Of a stretch of DNA of 64,000 nt, positions 23,399-33,974 are shown one piece after another (within the stretch, counting starts at the first letter, position 1; each line of letters opens with the position of its first letter). Position numbers and translations under genes: made by a program. The notes beneath the pieces were generated by a model. It did not search any database, was not told the DNA's origin, and saw only the letters and a list, made by a program, of their open reading frames with translations. This DNA comes from Verpa conica (Eukaryota; Ascomycota; Pezizomycetes; Pezizales; Morchellaceae): positions 496,001 to 560,000 of the forward strand of contig JAUFSD010000022.1 of the NCBI GenBank assembly GCA_033030425.1, given 5' to 3'.

Positions 23399-23888
23399 CT
23401 AAATTGATAAGCGATCCAGTGATAGTCGATCATAGGACCTTTGCCTCCGTCTACCCATTATGTCAGCATCATTTCTTCATCATTTCTCCTCCTATTTAGA
23501 CGCGGGGGGGGGGGGGGTTAAGGTACACATACACTGGCTGTAATCGATAGAATCTCTCCTGACCATCCGAGTTCCTCCCCCCAATCCACCATTTCTCCCC
23601 ACTTGGGGGCTCTACAAATCCTTCTGTTGAGCTACTCGAAGATCTCCTCCTCCTGCTCGACGTGAACGTCGGTTGTTGGTTCATGTTATTACTCGCGTGG
23701 GTAGCAGCGGCGGCAGCCGCAACCGCAGTGGTAGAAGATGAAGCTGCAGCGGTTGTAGAGGATGATTGAGACTTTGTGGGTTTTGTAGACGATGGGGATA
23801 GGGAGTTATTTGATGTGATCTTTGAAGCAGCGCTATGGGCTCTAAAAGCTACCAGCAGATTGGCAAGGAAGGGTCTGTTGGTCGGCAT
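23399..23888 (-). CDS. Small conserved fungal protein with C-terminal DRLSLDRLS motif, function unknown
   Basis: Two exons on the reverse strand: 23533-23888 and 23399-23450, with an 82-base GTATG...TAG intron carrying a long G/C homopolymer. The 135-residue protein starts MPTNRPFLANLLVAFRAHS, continues through a Ser/Thr/Ala low-complexity stretch, then GEKWWIGGR and ERFYRLQPV, and ends RRQRSYDRLSLDRLSI. The second exon restores this repeated DRLSLDRLS ending in frame, which strongly supports the splice. From memory, ascomycetes have small uncharacterised proteins with a GEKW.IGGR block and a similar ending; I know no function. The terminal RxxS spacing could suit kinase or 14-3-3 recognition, but that is speculation. 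It lies about 1.5 kb upstream of, and divergent from, QCR10. Confidence 0.75.
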
Positions 23889-24308
23889 GGCTGCTACTGC
23901 TGCTTTTTTTGTTCCTCTATGGATTTATCGATCTAGCACTAGTTTCCTTTCTCCTTTCTTGCACTTTAGCAGTGTTGCTGGAGGGCGGTGGTAGTGTTGA
24001 GGTTGATATTGGTAGATGAAGGGGAACGGGGGAGGCTGTGGTTGGTTGCGTACGTTGAGCTGTACTTTGTTGCTAGAGCAAAGCCCCGCGGGATGACAAG
24101 CAAGTAGGAGAGGTAACCGGAAGAGGGGGGATATGTATGTATGTATGATGGATGAAGTGGGTAAGGGAGGGAGGGGGGTCAAGAGAGAGGAAGGAGCGGA
24201 AGGGAAAGAGGCGGCTGTTGTCCAGGGTCTCTGGTGGTTCAGAACATCGGGCGAAAACGGATCAGTCACTGGCTATGGTGTTCAGACGTGTAACCGCGAG
24301 TAAGAGCA

Positions 24309-24357
24309 AGAACAGAGAGCAGAACAGAGCAGAACAGAGCAGAACAGAGCAGAGAAC
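24309..24357. repeat. Tandem 10-base repeat AGAACAGAGC
   Basis: Three perfect units occupy 24321-24350, with partial units on both sides. Confidence 0.85.
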
Positions 24358-24940
24358 CTCCCAGTCACTCTATCACAAAGCCAGATGGACGCCCAGAAAG
24401 AATGAACTGATGTCTGGCCAGACAGTGGAGAGGAGAAGCTGTCAGATAAATCAAAGTGCGGGGATCTCTTTCTGCTTATGGCCGAGGTCGGTAGAGTACA
24501 TGTATCATGACAAGAGGGGATATCAAGGTTTCTCCGTCTTTCCGTGCTCTCAACACCACACACTCCCTCTGCTTGACTCCGCTTGACTCCGCATGGCCGT
24601 GATAGTGCTACATGTACTTATCTACGCCTACCTTCTGCTTCCACAGCCTTGCCTGGGGATGCTCAAAACAGGAAACACACAGAGGGAAAGGGACCTGAAG
24701 TGTGCTGTCGGAGTGGTGATGCGAGAGTCGAAAAAGAAATGCGGCTGCGTTACTAGCGGGGACAGGCCGGGAATCGTGGGGTGTAATAAGGGAAGTTAAG
24801 GTGCTATGTAATTGCTGCTTATCTGATTGGTGCGCGGTGACATCTGATACTGGCGATCGCTTGGACAGGCGGTAGGACAGGTGGTGGGACAGACAGGGCA
24901 TGGAAGGGAAGGGCAGGGCAGGCAGGACAAGACAGAGCCA

Positions 24941-24971
24941 GACAGCCAGACAGCCAGACAGCCAGACAGCC
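24941..24971. repeat. Tandem 8-base repeat GACAGCCA
   Basis: Three full units and a fourth of 7 bases lie head to tail, preceded by a diverged unit. Confidence 0.85.
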
Positions 24972-25378
24972 GGGGTGAAGTCCGACTGGTAGGGAAAAAA
25001 CAAAAGCAGAAACAGAAGCAGAAACAAAAAGCAGAAACAATTAAAACACATGTTAACGGTATATTTGCCAGTCGACATCTCCACTTCTAGAAAGTCGGGT
25101 ATTAAACTCCCCGGCGGTTTTTGTTTTTCGTTTTTCCCGCAGTATTCGCGTGGGGTCTCCCAGTTCGGCTGGTGGTGGTGGTGGTGGCCATTTCTCACCT
25201 CAACCAACACCATTGAAAAACCTCAGCCTGGCCTCCGTAGATCATACATACATACCCCTCCATACAAACAATAACCTCAATTACCATAATCATCGCAATG
25301 GTATATCCACTCAGCCCTCCCTCCTCTCCCCCAGCCATACCTCCCTGCAACTTGGAATAAGCTTTTCTAACACGCAAT

Positions 25379-25902
25379 ATGCAGCCCCGCTACGCCTCTG
25401 CCTACGGCCCCAAGTAAGCCCACCTCCCCCCCCCGCCTCATCAACCAGCCCTTCCCCACTATACTGACAATCAACCGCATAGGTTCCGGCCACAACTCCA
25501 TATCGGTGGATATCCACTCAAGTCTCTGAGGTCACTGTACGTTCAGCGCTGCCCGCATTGCTTCTTCTTCTCATCGGCCCATCTCTGACTGACGTGGCGT
25601 AACAGTGGTGTCTCTGCCGGCGCATTCGGTGCCATCGCAGGCTGCACCGTCATTTACATCCTCGAGGGTGTACCGCGTGTGCAGAACGATGTTCTCAAGG
25701 TTCACCCCCCCCCCACGCCTGAGAGAAAGCACGGACTAATAGGTTGGTAGAAATTGCCTTTGATTGGAGGTTACTGGACTGGCCGGGAGAAGCCGGCGTC
25801 TGACAATGTATGCACCCTTCTTCTTTTTTTTTTACTCTCCCCTTCTGCTGGGAGAGAAGTTGCTTTGACTTCGTTTACGCTGACTTAATGAAGCCGTTCT
25901 AA
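25379..25902 (+). CDS. qcr10: Ubiquinol-cytochrome c reductase subunit 10 (complex III)
   Basis: Small single-span subunit of the mitochondrial cytochrome bc1 complex. Five exons: 25379-25413, 25483-25530, 25606-25699, 25751-25807 and a 9-base last exon 25894-25902. They give 80 residues starting MQPRYASAYGPK, then LHIGGYPLKSL, a hydrophobic span GAFGAIAGCTVIYIL, EGVPRVQNDVLKKLPLIGGYW and the end DNPF. The blocks YGPK..., GVPRVQND, PLIGGYW and terminal DNPF are those of fungal Qcr10. The last exon encodes only PF plus the stop; without it the protein would lack the family ending. All phases agree. Inner-membrane location is inferred from the family. Confidence 0.88.
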
Positions 25903-26951
25903 AACGTTTGGACCGAATTGTGGATTACTTTTGAGCGCCCCTTTATGGAGCTGTCGTGATTTTGATACCAGATCAGAGATGGGGATATAAAGGATGTGTA
26001 GGGGTAGAGTGTTAGATGAGAAATTCTTATTGTGAATATATATATATAAAAAAGTGGTGTTGTAGAATGTGTTTTTCTTCTTTAGATGTCACTAACTTGG
26101 TGCTTTCTACAATATAAATCCGGCTGCCGAAGTGTGTTATAGCTTCTTTCCTTTTTTTTGACCACCACAGGAGCGTAGTTAGACTTCTCGGATCATTCTA
26201 GCTCCCGGAAGCTGCAAGACCTGACAACTCAGTGGCTGCATATGTCTCAGTACTTTAAAGAGATTATTGATATAGAGGGGTTGAGTAAGCTAAATACTAC
26301 ATGTGTAGACCAAGAGCTTTGGTTGAATCAAAGTCTCATGATCAATGGCCACCTACAACCTCGACCCTTGTTACCAGGGTTAGGGTAGCATCTGTTTTCT
26401 TTGACAAATGAATGAATTACATATAATCATAAATACATAGAGCCCTGAGGCTAAGGTATAGGTTTTCCTTGACAAAACCCGTGAGATACAAACAAAGGCG
26501 TTGTTTTCTATGTCTACCCAATCTGTTTCGATGGATTCATCCACCTACTAAGCTTACTCTCTCAAGAGCACCTCTACTTTAGAATCTCAAGGGTCTTTGT
26601 ACCCATATTTGTGCTAAGTTTTCAAGATTTCTAGGTTATTTTTACAGGAACCCACCCCAAGGGGTCGGGTTATAGATTAAGGGTTTTACGAAAGCAGCTA
26701 CCCGTGTGGTGATTCCGATTGATAGGTAAGATCTGTAGTGTGTGAGATTTGATTATAACTTTCTTATTATATGCAACCTTTCCAGCTCTAACAACGGTGT
26801 GTTTTCACCATGTATCCCATTCTGATATTATAACTCATGCCCTCCCTCATAGTATCTCCCATGATATATGATTTCCCAATTATCATCTTATACCGATAAC
26901 ACCAAGTAACGCCATCCCATAGCAGCACATTTCCAAATCCTACCACCACCA
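25903..26951. other. Region between convergent QCR10 and SNF8
   Basis: Holds both 3' flanks. An AT dinucleotide run lies near 26037-26048, and an inverted copy of the CATT-tailed repeat at 26406-26454. No gene is supported. Confidence 0.6.
26406..26454 (-). repeat. CATT-tailed dispersed repeat, copy on - strand
   Basis: The reverse complement reads TAGCCTCAGGGCTCTATG then TATTTATGATTA and ends ATTCATTCATTT, closely matching 22291-22340, including the TAGCCTCAGGGCT block. It faces the opposite way, so the two copies bracket the gene group at 23.4-25.9 kb. Confidence 0.65.
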
Positions 26952-27701
26952 CTACTTCTTTATAAAAGTCGGTGCCCAGTACTCCTTCTCTTCAGCCTGC
27001 TCATCAACCCATACTAACGAGTCCCCCAACAGATCATCAATAACGGTCTGCACCCTCGCCCCATCCCATCCTAGATTAACCCTCAACATACTCCCCGTAA
27101 CACCAAACCCACATATCTCTATCGTCTCCAACACCGTAGACTGGTCCTTATTCAGCTCCTTTGGAACCGACCGTATCATCTGTCTGCGGCCCACCGTAAC
27201 CACGGCAAAACCAGACCCCAACGGCTTGAGGGCTTCAACCGCACGTAGGATATCATCCTCACTCACAGAGGGCGGTGACCCAGTGCTCGCATCCGCCCTA
27301 ACCAAGCGATCCCTCACCTCAGTGACCGCAACCAATCCCCCATTCTCTGGCCTAGTCCTCCTACACACCTCGACCACACGGACCGCCAGCTCAAAGTAAA
27401 AGTCGTTGACGCTGGTACCTAGCATCTCTGCCCAAAAGCTGCCCTTCTTGTTGCTTGAGGATGCAAGGGGATCAACCCCGATAGCCGTGCACATCCTTGC
27501 GAACTCTGCGCGGAAGGCAGGATTAGAACGGATGTCTTTTGCATGGGTGCGGGAGAAGGCCGAGAGTTGGGATTGGAAGATTGAGAGCTGGCTGGTCAGT
27601 TCATCGATGTGTGATTTTTGAAGGTTTTGGCCGTGTGTAGCGAAGTTGCCTTTTGTTTGGGTATTACGAGTTAGTGCGCCGAGACCGACGCCTTTACGCA
27701 T
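26952..27701 (-). CDS. snf8: ESCRT-II subunit Snf8/Vps22
   Basis: Component of the endosomal sorting complex ESCRT-II, which acts in sorting ubiquitinated membrane proteins into multivesicular bodies. A single uninterrupted frame of 249 residues matches the family's length (about 230-260). The start MRKGVGLGAL is the typical Snf8 N-terminus, followed by a helical region with NLQKSHIDELTSQLSIFQ and FRAEFARMCTAIGVDPLAS. Then come SFWAEMLGTSVNDFYFELAVRVVEVC and two winged-helix-like halves, with GFAVVTVG and a C-terminus ending EKEYWAPTFIKK. It is intronless here, unlike most neighbours. Its start faces the start of the RBR ligase gene across 555 bases. Confidence 0.95.
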   Translation of the reverse strand: MRKGVGLGALTRNTQTKGNFATHGQNLQKSHIDELTSQLSIFQSQLSAFSRTHAKDIRSNPAFRAEFARMCTAIGVDPLASSSNKKGSFWAEMLGTSVNDFYFELAVRVVEVCRRTRPENGGLVAVTEVRDRLVRADASTGSPPSVSEDDILRAVEALKPLGSGFAVVTVGRRQMIRSVPKELNKDQSTVLETIEICGFGVTGSMLRVNLGWDGARVQTVIDDLLGDSLVWVDEQAEEKEYWAPTFIKK

Positions 27702-28256
27702 GTTGTGGGGAGGGGGGGGGGGGACAAGTTGATGAGTGATTTATATTAAAGAAAATGCGGGGGATTATAGTAGAGTAGAGTATCAGATAAGATAAGATGA
27801 GATGGGATGGGGGATGGGATGGGATGAGTGTTACCCGGCTGCATGTAATTGTAATGAACGGGCAGACGGGTAGAGGGGAAGAGGCAGGGCAGGGGTAGGC
27901 AGAGACAGAGGCAGGCAGGCACAGAGACAGGCAGACTGACACAGACTGGCCGGCTGGCTGTTCACTCCCCCAGAGAACAGTCAAAGATAATCATAATAAT
28001 ATACTACAGCGAGAATCGCTTTCTCGATCGTCTTTCTCTCTTTGTATCTCTTTTTATATCTCTGTCTTTCTCCTTCTCTTTCTTTCTCTCCCTCTCCCTC
28101 TCTTCCCCTTCCATACACACCACCGCTGTTACGATCGAATGACAGTAGCTACACCCTGACATACCCTGTCTACAGTACCACACATACTTCTCCTCCCTCC
28201 CTCCCTCATCCCACATCCTACAACACCACACCCCCCCCCCTCCACAACAATGTGCG
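27702..28256. promoter_or_regulatory. Divergent promoter region between SNF8 and the RBR ligase
   Basis: 555 bases with long homopolymer and simple tracts: G-run at 27712-27723, GATGGGATGG repeats near 27800-27826, GGCAGA/GACAG-rich stretch at 27858-27948, CT-rich run at 28020-28110 and a C-run near 28231. Such pyrimidine-rich leaders are common before fungal genes. No specific site is assigned. Confidence 0.5.
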
Positions 28257-30469
28257 ATGCTGTTCACCTACGCAAAAAATAACCAACAACAGCGCCAAGA
28301 TGGTGATCACGATACTCAAACGGCTGCTCTCAACGAGGCTCTAGAAACCCTCAGCGATGTCTTTCCAAATGTCGATGTCGACGAGTTTCGCCACATGTTG
28401 GAAACATTCTCAGAGGAGTCGAGGTTGTTTGTTATTACCGATATGCTACTCAGGCGGAGTAAGGACGGTGGAATACCGAGACGACGGGTGGGTGCTACGT
28501 TGGAAGGGTGGGAGAAGTTTAGGACGGAGGGATATAGAGAGGCTGCGAGGGGATTACTGTGAGTTTTATTTGATACTCAAGTTTTATTTATTGTGATTCC
28601 TTTATTTGGCCCTCCCCTCCATAAATTATCACTCAGCTCAGGGAATAATTTCTAATATTAAAAACAAACAAATTAACCACAATACATGGTGTCTAATATT
28701 ACAATATGGGAACAGATACAAAGAATTCAAAGGCCTCTCGAAATCCACCATCAAAGCTGTAATGGCTGAACACAACAACTCCTATGCCCACTCTCGCGCT
28801 ACCCTCACCACCATCGCAACCAGGTCCTGGCGCTTCAGCTTCGCCGCCTTTTTCCGCGGGACCCGCTCCACAATCCCTGCCGAGCCCCCAGTCGTCCCCA
28901 CCGGCAACGCGGAGCTTGACACAGAGCTCTTTGCGCTCTCAAAAGGGTCCCGGGATAAACAGATCACCGCCGACCGCGACATCGCCAAACTCCTCAACGA
29001 AGCCGAACACGCCGCCGCCTCCGAACTTGTCGAATGCGAATGCTGCTACGGCGACTACCCATGGGACGAGATTGCAGTATGCTCAGCAGGCCATTTCTTC
29101 TGCCATGGGTGCTTGCTCAAGAGTGTACATGAGGGACTATACGGGCAGGGGCGTAACCTAGTAGGGGAGATGTGCAGCGTCCGGTGCTTATCCTCCTCCG
29201 CGACCCCGCCATGTGAAGCGTTTGTGAGTCAGGAGCTACTAGCCGCGGTCCTCCCGCATGATGTGTTGCAGCATCTAGAGGATAAGACGGCGAGCGATAG
29301 TCTTGAACGGAGCGGGTTAGAGCTTGTCAAGTGTCCCTTTTGCTGCTACGCGGAAGTTTCAGAGCAGGTGATGTATCGGCTTAAACGCTACGTTATAGTG
29401 TTTGGTATCATTACTACGGTTCTTGCGGTTGCCTTTATTCCATTTGTAATTAGTGCTTTTGTGGCCACTGCCGCCATTGTGACGTTTATGTCTGCCATTC
29501 AGATGCTCCCTCAACCTTTCGTGGAGCTTATGGGGGAGTTACTGGCTGCGGCACCGATACAAGGCAGGATCCAAAAAGCAGCAAAGAAGATTGCTAGTAA
29601 GAGGAGAGGGGCACTATTCAAATGTGCAAATGAACGGTGTGGGAGGGAAAGTTGTATCGAGTGTGGGAAGGAGTGGCAGCCTTTTCATAAGTGTTTTGAG
29701 AAGGAGGAGGATAGCGTTAGAATTTTCGTAGAGAAGGCTATGGCGGATGCTGTTAAGAGGACGGTGAGGAGCTCCCCCCCCGCCTCTCTCCCCTCTTCTT
29801 TCCTTCTCTCGTTCCCCCTTCTGGTGATGGGAGGAGATTGGGGGATAGGGTACTGATCTTGAGGCTGGATAGTGTCCGATTTGTGGTGTCTCGTTCGTCA
29901 AGTCGGATGGATGTAATAAACTCACTTGTCCCTGTGGTTATGTAATGTGGTATGTATCTATCCTGCTGTAATATAGAGCCTATAGCTAACCCCCCCATAA
30001 AAGCTATGTATGCCGCGCCGACATCCGTACCGAAGGCTATAAGCATTTCTGTCAGCACTTCCGCCAAGTCCCCGGCACTGCCTGCGATGAATGCGAGTCC
30101 TGTGATCTCTATGTACAAGAAGATGAAGCCGCGGCGATAAAGAAGGCTGCTGAAAAGGCAGAGCAAGAATACTTTAGGCGTTTCAAGAAACCAGAGGGGT
30201 GGGTTTATAGAAGGATGAAAGGAAGTGTTTTGGGTTCTAGTAAGTTCTTGCTATTTGGGTAAGTATATATATGTGGTAACTAATAGGAATATCATATAAC
30301 AGCTATGATGGTAGGTGTTGCGGAATTAGATAATGAGAAGACTGGGTGGTTTGATACGGCCGATGTGTTTCTTGGGCGGTTTTTGGAGGGGGTGTTGGAA
30401 GTATCTGTCGAAGGACGCTGGATGTCGGGTGAAGTTTCCTTTTTTGGCTTTGGGGTTGGGATTTTATGA
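28257..30469 (+). CDS. RNF216/TRIAD3-like RBR E3 ubiquitin ligase with a predicted membrane hairpin
   Basis: Ring-between-ring ligases pass ubiquitin through a RING2 cysteine thioester. Proposed exons: 28257-28558, 28716-29763, 29873-29949, 30004-30239, 30303-30469 (609 residues). The N-terminus has a CUE-like stretch VFPNVDVDEFRHML. RING1 begins VECECCYGDY near residue 207, with HFFCHGCL. The IBR has FKCANERCGRESCIECGKEWQPFHKC near 402 (quoted in part: CANERCGRESCIECG). RING2 (about 451-482) reads CPICGVSF then KSDGCNKLTCPCG and CYVCR, with HFCQH and CDECESC beyond, closely like RNF216. The likely catalytic Cys is in the GCNKLTC segment. Between RING1 and IBR (about 326-370) lie two long hydrophobic runs from YVIVFGIITTVLAVAFIPF, suggesting membrane insertion. 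The last exon is uncertain: a donor near 30259 would end the protein about 30335. Confidence 0.82.
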
Positions 30470-33400
30470 TAGGGTAGGGTACTTGTTTTTGTGATCTGGG
30501 ATGGACCTCTTGAGGTATTGAGATATACCTAGGTATGTTTTGGTTGAAACTATGCGGAGGGGGTTTCTCACTTTGTGCATTTGGTTTTTTTTATTATTGC
30601 TTGCATGGCGAGATGGCGAATACTGAATTTTACTCGAATTTTTAAACCTTAGAAAAGGTTCAGCATGGTAGGTAGGCTGCCCTCAGATATCACGAAATAT
30701 TTCCAAGTGCCTCTATTAGTCCAAGTGCAACTCTCATCCCACCATTTGTAGGACTACTTCCTGGCCTGTAATAGGTTTAGTAGGCTTTCGTCCATGCCAC
30801 TAAATTGTCATGTGTGGATGCTGACTTGCTGCGGGTCTCTGCACGATTGGTAGATTACCCGAGCCCACTGCACCTCCTACTCCAGCCTTTAGGAGTCTCA
30901 TTCTCATAACCAAAACATGCCATCTTTGCTAGGTCCTAAGTTATACACATGTATATAGCGGATATTTAACGAGTGATACCCCGTGATGCAGACACTCACT
31001 AAATGAATGAAATCATAAGTGCATGAAGCCTAGCAGAAATCTACTAAGATTACAATTAAACCTTGTGTACACTCCCTTCCAACTTCGTTATATGTCAATC
31101 CACCCTTGTGTCCTTATAACTATACTAAAGTCCCCTTAATAAATACCTTTAAAATTTCCGGTAATCAGTGGTATTTGGTCTCTATTCTCACGTTCATGAA
31201 TCCCTACACTCAAAGCTATCTATCTTAACAACCGGGTGTTTCCCCAGCTTAGTATTATGAGTCTTGCTAATAGACTTGTAGAGCTGCTCCTATACTCATT
31301 TTATGGCTACGGGAAAGAAAAACTAATAGTGGCGTGAAGAAAGAGCTATGACTGTTCCCTACTCTATTTTCTTACTCTCGACTGAGGTAATATAGAACCA
31401 AAATCTTTATAAAGGTTAAATGGCTCCTTCGCGTGTTAGCTACATATTACCATATGTGACTAAATGACTTTCTATTGATAAGCACCCTGCTTCTGGATGG
31501 CTTAGCAGTCCTTCAAGGCATTTTGTACCCAATCATAGCCCGCATCCAGACTCAGAACTTCATTAGGCTTATGTGCCGGGGCGGTAATTAGACAAAGTCA
31601 TGCGGGTTAGTATGGCTATCTCCGGTAGGCCCGTAGGGTGTGATTTCTCTACTTTATATGATCAATTACTGTGTAATGTACAGTATCTGGTAGAATTATT
31701 GTGGGAGTGTGGCGTGCAAGACCAATGACCTTGATTGGCCTTCTTGATCCTTGGCGAAGATTCCAGCATCAGTATTGGCTGCAAAGCCCTGCTTATAACC
31801 CATTTTTCCACCGAAAACTGTATTTAATCTCGTTGCCAGTTCAAGTCAATAAGTTGTTGGGTTATGTATCCCAAATCCTTGTTGCCGCACTAAGAACTTC
31901 CGTACAGGTTCGTTGAGATTCTGATATTGGCTGCATGGCACCAGCGGGTACAGTGCAAGACTTGGAGACCAATACTATCTATATGTGCGGCCTAAGAAAT
32001 CGTATTATATCACTCCCCCCCTCCCCCGCCAGCCAGTCTGCCCGCTACCAGATAATTCGTATGACACGTTGTGTGTCTCAGATTTGTTGTCGTATGAAAG
32101 TATCTGAAAACACAATTCTGCTGTTCTGTGATAGTGGGCCGTCCTGGGCCAAGCACAAGCGAAAACCCCTAGCCTACCTTTCCTATTTCGTAGTTGACAA
32201 CATCCTAGGGCCAAAGGGTGCGATTGCGTAGTTTTATATGGGGTTGGTGTTGGATTTCTCTGGTCTATATTAGCTTATGCCCGTCAGTGTTGAGGGGGCT
32301 CTGGGCAGCATATGTACCTTTGTTAGTTCCACCATCAGATAGACGTGAGAATCCCCACTCCCTTTATAACTGTACCTAAATATTGCCAGGTCAGTAGGCA
32401 GTCATGAAGGTGGTATGTCACCCATGCTAAGGCGCTAGGATAGGCTTGGCGGAGATCTGGCATCGAGGGAACCTACAATGTCAGGAATTCCAACGGTTTA
32501 TTTCCGGGTTCTACCGCCTAGACTCAGCCGGGCCATTACTGTAGTTTCGCGCTCGAAGAAACACCCGCAGAATACTAGGCCATTACCAACAAACACAAGT
32601 AGCTTAGACAATCTGTAATCCGGCGTTTTTTCTTATTCCCATGAGGGTTGTTCTCCAGTGCTATACATACAATGATGTTTCCTGTGGATGATGACCCATT
32701 TCCGGCAGCCGACGCCGGGCATTCCATAATAAGGCATTATCAAAAGATGCTGACCCATTCATAGAATTCCTGGGAATTTTCTGGAAATGGGGGAGGCAAA
32801 ATATTTAACTCATATTATTTTTTTCATTGTCCGCATCTTAACTTCCTTTTTATTCACATTTCTCCCTTTCCTCATCTCCAACTTTATCCCCAGCCGTTTC
32901 AGAACTGTCGTACATAGAACAGGTACATACGTATCCGGGGGTTTGTTTATTTGGGCTATTTTTACTCGTGGTTTTGCGCAAGCCAATCAGTTTGTTGCGC
33001 CGCCTTTCGGTTGGGATGCTGGGGAGATCACGAAACCGGACCGCGGACGACAACGGAGGAGCAACTCGTCCTCAACACCAAGGGATACCCGCCCAGCCCA
33101 AGTAAGCATACTCTCGCACACCTCATCACAACAACGTCCTCGCCTTTCTATTTCCCGCTTCCTGACCCGCTGCGCTTGCAGCCGAAGCCCATCGCTCTCC
33201 CTCTCCCCTGCCTGCTTCGGCTTCGGCCTCCCTAGCCCCTCTGCTCTGCTTCACTCGCCGCCCTTCTATCTTCCCCTCTATCCTCTCTATCCACCACACA
33301 CTCACTCTGGCTCCATCGTGTTGCTGTCGACTTGTCGATAATCCACCTGTCCCCCTCCCTCACTATACCACCATATACCATACCACCCCGTATTTCACGT

Positions 33401-33974
33401 CCCAGTCCCACGTCCCAGTCCCCGTAGCCCCCCCCGCCCATCCGCCCATCCGCTCGCCGCTTCGCCTACCTTTAACAAAATTCCGTTTGCTCACATAAAC
33501 TCCCGCGGTTCTCTTTGATTCAGCGTCTCGGCCCTTGCATCACCGCTCTTCGTAAGTGCCTATCATCTACTTGCTCTCACGTGCTATCAACTCGTCTTTA
33601 CGTGGCTCCCCCACACCACATCAATCACATCATATCACATCGATCACCAACCACTAACCTCCACCTCCCATCTTCACAGCCACCTCTCCCCCCCCCAATT
33701 TCCACTGACACATCGATTTATTTTTTCCCTCCAACTGTCTCTCCTCCCCATCTCTAGATTTGTCTATCTTATATTTCACTTTCTATTTCTTGTTGCTAAC
33801 TTGAGCTCAACTACATATAAAAAACAGCCTCTTCCGTATCGTCATCACAGTTTTAACGCCAGGCTGTCCGCCTCATTACCCGGAGATTCGATCAGCGAGG
33901 AGCCTGCTTCGATCAGGGACCTCTCGCTCGACTTCGTTTTTCCTCACCAAACGAACATTCTGCATTCTCATCAG
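30470..33974. other. Intergenic region upstream of the RING-H2 gene
   Basis: 30470-32770 is stop-dense and has a CATT-tailed repeat copy at 31001-31034 but no gene. 33060-33790 is strongly pyrimidine-rich and probably the leader of the RING-H2 gene, perhaps with a leader intron near 33100-33530. Open frames near 31701-32231 and 32787-33341 have no recognisable domain. Confidence 0.55.
31001..31034 (-). repeat. CATT-tailed dispersed repeat, short copy on - strand
   Basis: The reverse complement reads GGCTTCATGCACTTATGATT and ends TCATTCATTT, matching the tail region of the copies at 18502, 22291 and 26406, with more divergence. Confidence 0.4.

Larger units (their letters stand above)
23889..25378. 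other. Divergent intergenic region between the small protein gene and QCR10
   Basis: Leader and promoter sequence for both flanking genes. It contains purine-rich tandem repeats (24309-24357, 24941-24971, and AGAAAC/AGAAGC runs near 25005-25040) and G-rich runs near 24160-24215. Several open frames here are low-complexity products of these repeats and are not taken as genes. Confidence 0.55.

Noticed and set aside
24608..25213. 201-codon open frame on the reverse strand
   Set aside because: It is built from the tandem GACAGCCA and AGAAAC-type repeats and has repetitive Cys/Leu/Phe content; an artefact of low complexity.
29753..30166. 137-codon open frame opposite the RBR ligase
   Set aside because: It is antisense to RING2 coding exons and their introns and reads as a mirror of conserved cysteine codons.
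32787..33341. 184-codon open frame with a hydrophobic start
   Set aside because: It runs into a low-complexity pyrimidine-rich leader and matches no family; it is probably part of the untranslated region before the RING-H2 gene.
33801..33974. Upstream extension of the RING-H2 frame
   Set aside because: The frame is open but begins at TTG with no ATG before 33975; the 33975 start gives a myristoylation motif.
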